DNA of 64,000 nt from Longispora sp047121295 (lineage in GTDB: Bacteria; Actinomycetota; Actinomycetes; Mycobacteriales; Micromonosporaceae), in contig NZ_CP139447.1 in the NCBI RefSeq assembly GCF_047121295.1, forward strand, positions 2,294,001 through 2,358,000, in the 5' to 3' direction. The notes under the pieces are model-generated. The model saw only the letters and a program-made list of their open reading frames with translations. It was not told the origin of the DNA and searched no databases. The translations under genes were made by a program, and so were the position numbers. Shown here in pieces: positions 61,275-64,000 of this stretch; the first letter of the stretch is position 1; the number at the start of each line of letters is the position of its first letter.

Positions 61275-64000
61275 GTGCTGGCTTCCACCCTTCGTACGTC
61301 GACCGTGAGGTTGACGCTCGCCGCCCTGCTGGGCGGCCTGATACCCCTGGTGGGGTCGGCGGCCACCGCCGCGCCCCCCACCGAACTGGCCGATCCCGCC
61401 GCCGCGGCGGCCGCCGCCCGGCAGTTCCACACCCGGGTCGGGGTCTCCGCCCAACGCACCGAGACCACCGAGGTGTTCGCGAACCCGGACGGCAGTTTCA
61501 CCGCACAGATCGCCGCCCGGCCGGTACGGGTCCGGCAGGGCGGCTCGTGGGTGGCCGTGGACCCGAAGCTCCGGCGGAATCCGGACGGCTCCGTCGGCAC
61601 GGTGGCCACACCGGTGTCGGTTCGGCTGTCGGGTGGCGGCGGAGGACCGCTGGTCGAGCTCGAGCGCGACGGCAAGGGGCTCGCGCTGTCCTGGCCGGGC
61701 GTGCTGCCCACCCCGGTGCTCGACGGCCAGACCGCGACCTACCCGGAGGTGCTGCCCGGGGTGGACCTGCGGGTCCGGGCAGAGGCGGACGGGTTCTCCG
61801 ACGTGCTGGTGGTGAAGAACCGTGAGGCCGCGGCCAACCCGGCGCTGGCGAAGGTGCGGTTCGGCACCGTCGGCAAGGGGCTGCGGCTGGAGCGGGACGC
61901 GGCGGGTTCGCTCCGCGCCGTCGACCAGCGGGGCGCCGAGGTGTTCACCGCGCCCGCCCCGGCGATGTGGGACTCCTCGACGCCTGGTGCGACCGCTTCG
62001 GGGAAGCCCGCGGCTAGCCGGGCCGCCGCCGCCGAGCCCAAGGTGGACAAGGTCCCCGGCCGGGGCCGGATCGCGACCATGCCGGTGGAGGTGACGGCGG
62101 ACTCCCTCGTCCTGGTCACCGACCGGGACCTGCTGACCGGGCCGGACACGGTCTACCCGGTGTTCATCGACCCGAGCGCGGGTGCGGCCGGCGCCGGCTG
62201 GTGCCTGCTGGGCGCGTACAACAGCAGCTGGAAGGACACCAAGTACTGGGGCGGGGACAGCGACCACCTGGGCAAGGTCGGCTACGCCGATGACGGCAGC
62301 CCGGGCGCGAAGTACCGCTCCATCTTCCAGTTCGACCTCAGCGGGTACGGCGGCGCGACGCTGATCCGCGACGCCCAGTTCTCGGTCAGCTCGGTCAACT
62401 ACGCGTGGAACAACCCGACGCCGATCACCCTGCACACGACCAACAACATCGACGTCAACACCACCTGGAACAACAACGCCCCCAGCTGGGGCTCGAGCCT
62501 GGGGCGCGGGATGCGCGGACCGGGCAGCGATTGGAGTGGACGGTCGGCACCCAGGCCGCCGCCGCCTCGGGTGGCAAGCTGTCGCTGGGCATGCGCACCG
62601 CGACCGAGTGGATCAACGGCGACTGGATCACGTTCAACCCGGCGAACGCGGCGCTCAGCGTCACCTACAACACGGTGCCCGGGGTCCCTGGCAACCAGCG
62701 GGTCGGGGGTCAGAACTGCGCCGCGGAGCGGTTCGTCGGCACCGCGACCCCGACCCTGACGGCCACCGCCACCGACCCCGACCCGGGCGCCAACGTCCAG
62801 CTGGTCTTCGAGTGGTGGCGGGGCGGCGCGATGGTCGGCCGCACCAGCGCCCTCAACCTGGCCAACGGCTGGGACGGGAGCGTGACCACGGGTGCGTTGC
62901 AGGACGGCGCTCAGTACACCTGGCGGGTCGGCGCCAACGACACCATGAACGACAGTGGCTGGTCCGGCTGGTGCACCTTCACCGTCGACACCACCGCGCC
63001 CGCCAGCGCGCCGACCGTGACCTCCACCGACGGCCTGTACCCGGAGGACCTGACCGCCAGCCACGGCGGCATCGGCCAGACCGGCACGTTCGAGTTCACC
63101 CCGGCGGGCGTCACCGACGTGACCGGCTTCCGGTACGGCTGGGACGACCCCATCACCGACGTGCCGCTGGCGAATGGCAAGGCGACGGTCAAGCTCACCC
63201 CGATGCGGTACGGCAAGCACACCCTCGCGGTGCGCAGCGTCGACCGGGCCGGCAACCTCGGGCCGATCAAGCGGTACGAGTTCAAGGTGGGCAACGGCAC
63301 CGCCCCGGTCGGCGAATGGCTGCTGACCGAGGGCACGGGCACCGTGGCGAAGGACAGCACCCAGGCCCCCACCCCGCACGACCTGACCCTGTCCGGCGGC
63401 GCGTCCTGGGCCCCGGCCGGCACCACCGACAGCCGGGTCCTCAACGGCCCGCCCGCCCTGCGGCTCGACGGCGCCTCCGGGGTGGCCAAGACCGCGGCCG
63501 GCCAGACCGTGATCGACACCTCGAAGAGCTTCAGCGTCGCCGCCTGGGTCCGGCCGACCGTGGGCACCACCAATGCCGTCCAGCCGCGCACCGTGCTCGG
63601 GGTGGACTCGACGAAGGCGAACCCGTTCGGGCTGTCCCTGAGCGTCGACGGCGCCTGGTCGCTGTGGACCCGGCCGAACGAGGACTCCGGTCCCAACGCC
63701 GAGGTCAAGGGCGGTTCGGTCAACCTCGGCACCTGGACCCAGCTGATCGGCATGTACGACTCCGGCACCCGGCAGATCACCCTGTACGTCAACGGGGCGG
63801 CTGTCGGCACCACCACCCTGACCGCGCCGCTGTACAAGGGCACCGGTCCACTCGTGGTCGGCCGGTACCAGTGGGCCGGCTCCGGCGCCGGGTTCTTCGG
63901 CGGCGATGTCTCGGAGGTCCGCGGCTGGGACCGGCTGCTGACCGCCGACGAGGTCGACGAGATGGTCCGCACCCCGGTGCAGCAGGCGTGGTGGTCGCTG
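61275..64000 (+). CDS. large secreted LamG/RHS-type wall protein, frameshifted, runs off the window
   Basis: GTG 61275 with AAGGAG 8 nt upstream. Signal peptide 1-33 (LTLAALLGGLIPLVGSAATA APP). First frame to about 62515 holds an N-terminal domain of actinomycete RHS/LamG proteins (VFANPDGSFTAQIAARPVRV, DLRVRAEADGFSDVLVVKN, KYRSIFQFDLSGYGG). One base is then missing: the frame starting at 62531 continues EWTVGTQAAAASGGKLSLGM to fibronectin-like repeats and, at ~63330-63960, a LamG/concanavalin jellyroll (GEWLLTEGTGTVAKDSTQAP, SFSVAAWVRPTVGTT, TLYVNGAAVGTT). The frame is open at 64000, so the C-terminus is unknown; full RHS proteins would follow with YD repeats and a toxin tip. Confidence 0.8.

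Noticed and set aside
1..64000. CRISPR array, rRNA operon or complete tRNA
   Set aside because: No regularly spaced 25-40-bp repeats, no rRNA-like sequence and no full cloverleaf were found.

Overview
The window is about 72 percent GC (my estimate) and has the hallmarks of a filamentous actinomycete: GTG and TTG starts, translationally coupled genes, AfsR-type SARP regulators, PASTA-less receptor kinases and ricin-type lectins. Gene content fits Micromonosporales or a related order, but no marker in the window fixes the genus.

Layout. (1) 1-8.9 kb: a compact peptide-natural-product-like cluster. On the minus strand a promoter, a 16-residue acidic peptide gene, a stem-loop, a nucleotidyltransferase with a PqqD/RRE-like C-terminus, and a TldD/TldE metallopeptidase pair form one operon. 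Converging on it from the plus strand are an ABC exporter (ATPase and two permeases), an APH-fold kinase and an inositol-monophosphatase-family phosphatase. This is the best candidate for an undescribed system. (2) 9-10 kb: decayed ABC fragment, terminator and the 3' half of a tRNA-Pro(GGG), repeated perfectly over 42 bp at 57.4 kb; these look like attachment-site copies of tRNA-targeting integrative elements. An integrase fragment lies just before the second copy. (3) 10-16.3 kb: a membrane NTPase with Sel1 repeats, a dead IS3-family element, and 5'-truncated pieces of secreted glycosidases. (4) 16-28 kb: membrane protein, MFS/ArsR pair, SnoaL/LuxR pair, PH-domain protein, IscX, CBS protein, a coupled HTH-STAS-STAS operon, flavohemoprotein and PNPOx-like protein. 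(5) 28-32 kb: gene remnants and an intact IS3-family element that cut off the last eight codons of a SnoaL gene.

(6) 32.2-47 kb: a regulatory and metabolic block. Two membrane Ser/Thr kinases with lectin-like ectodomains in mirror-image order sit beside two AfsR-like SARPs, a secreted lectin, a hemerythrin/cysteine-dioxygenase pair, a 37-residue acidic peptide, and a DUF485-ActP-Acs acetate uptake and activation operon. Five promoters here share heptamers GTTGATC at exact 11-bp period followed 9 bp later by a -10-like hexamer (CAGGNT or NACCNT). That is the architecture of SARP operators, so one local regulon, resembling AfsK-AfsR-AfsS, probably links all of them. (7) 47-52 kb: broken sigma factor, AraC, thioester-reductase and GNAT genes around an intact TPR/coiled-coil membrane protein and an exported anchored protein. 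(8) 52-57 kb: glycogen-debranching-type glucosidase with a coupled GT4 glycosyltransferase, hemerythrin protein and integrase remnant. (9) 57.4-64 kb: att copy, a phosphorothioate-dependent McrA-type nuclease, a three-gene coupled operon ending in a PIN-like protein, and a large secreted LamG protein running off the window with one frameshift.

Many genes are broken by single missing bases, so either the region is decaying or the assembly contains indels; both possibilities should be kept in mind.
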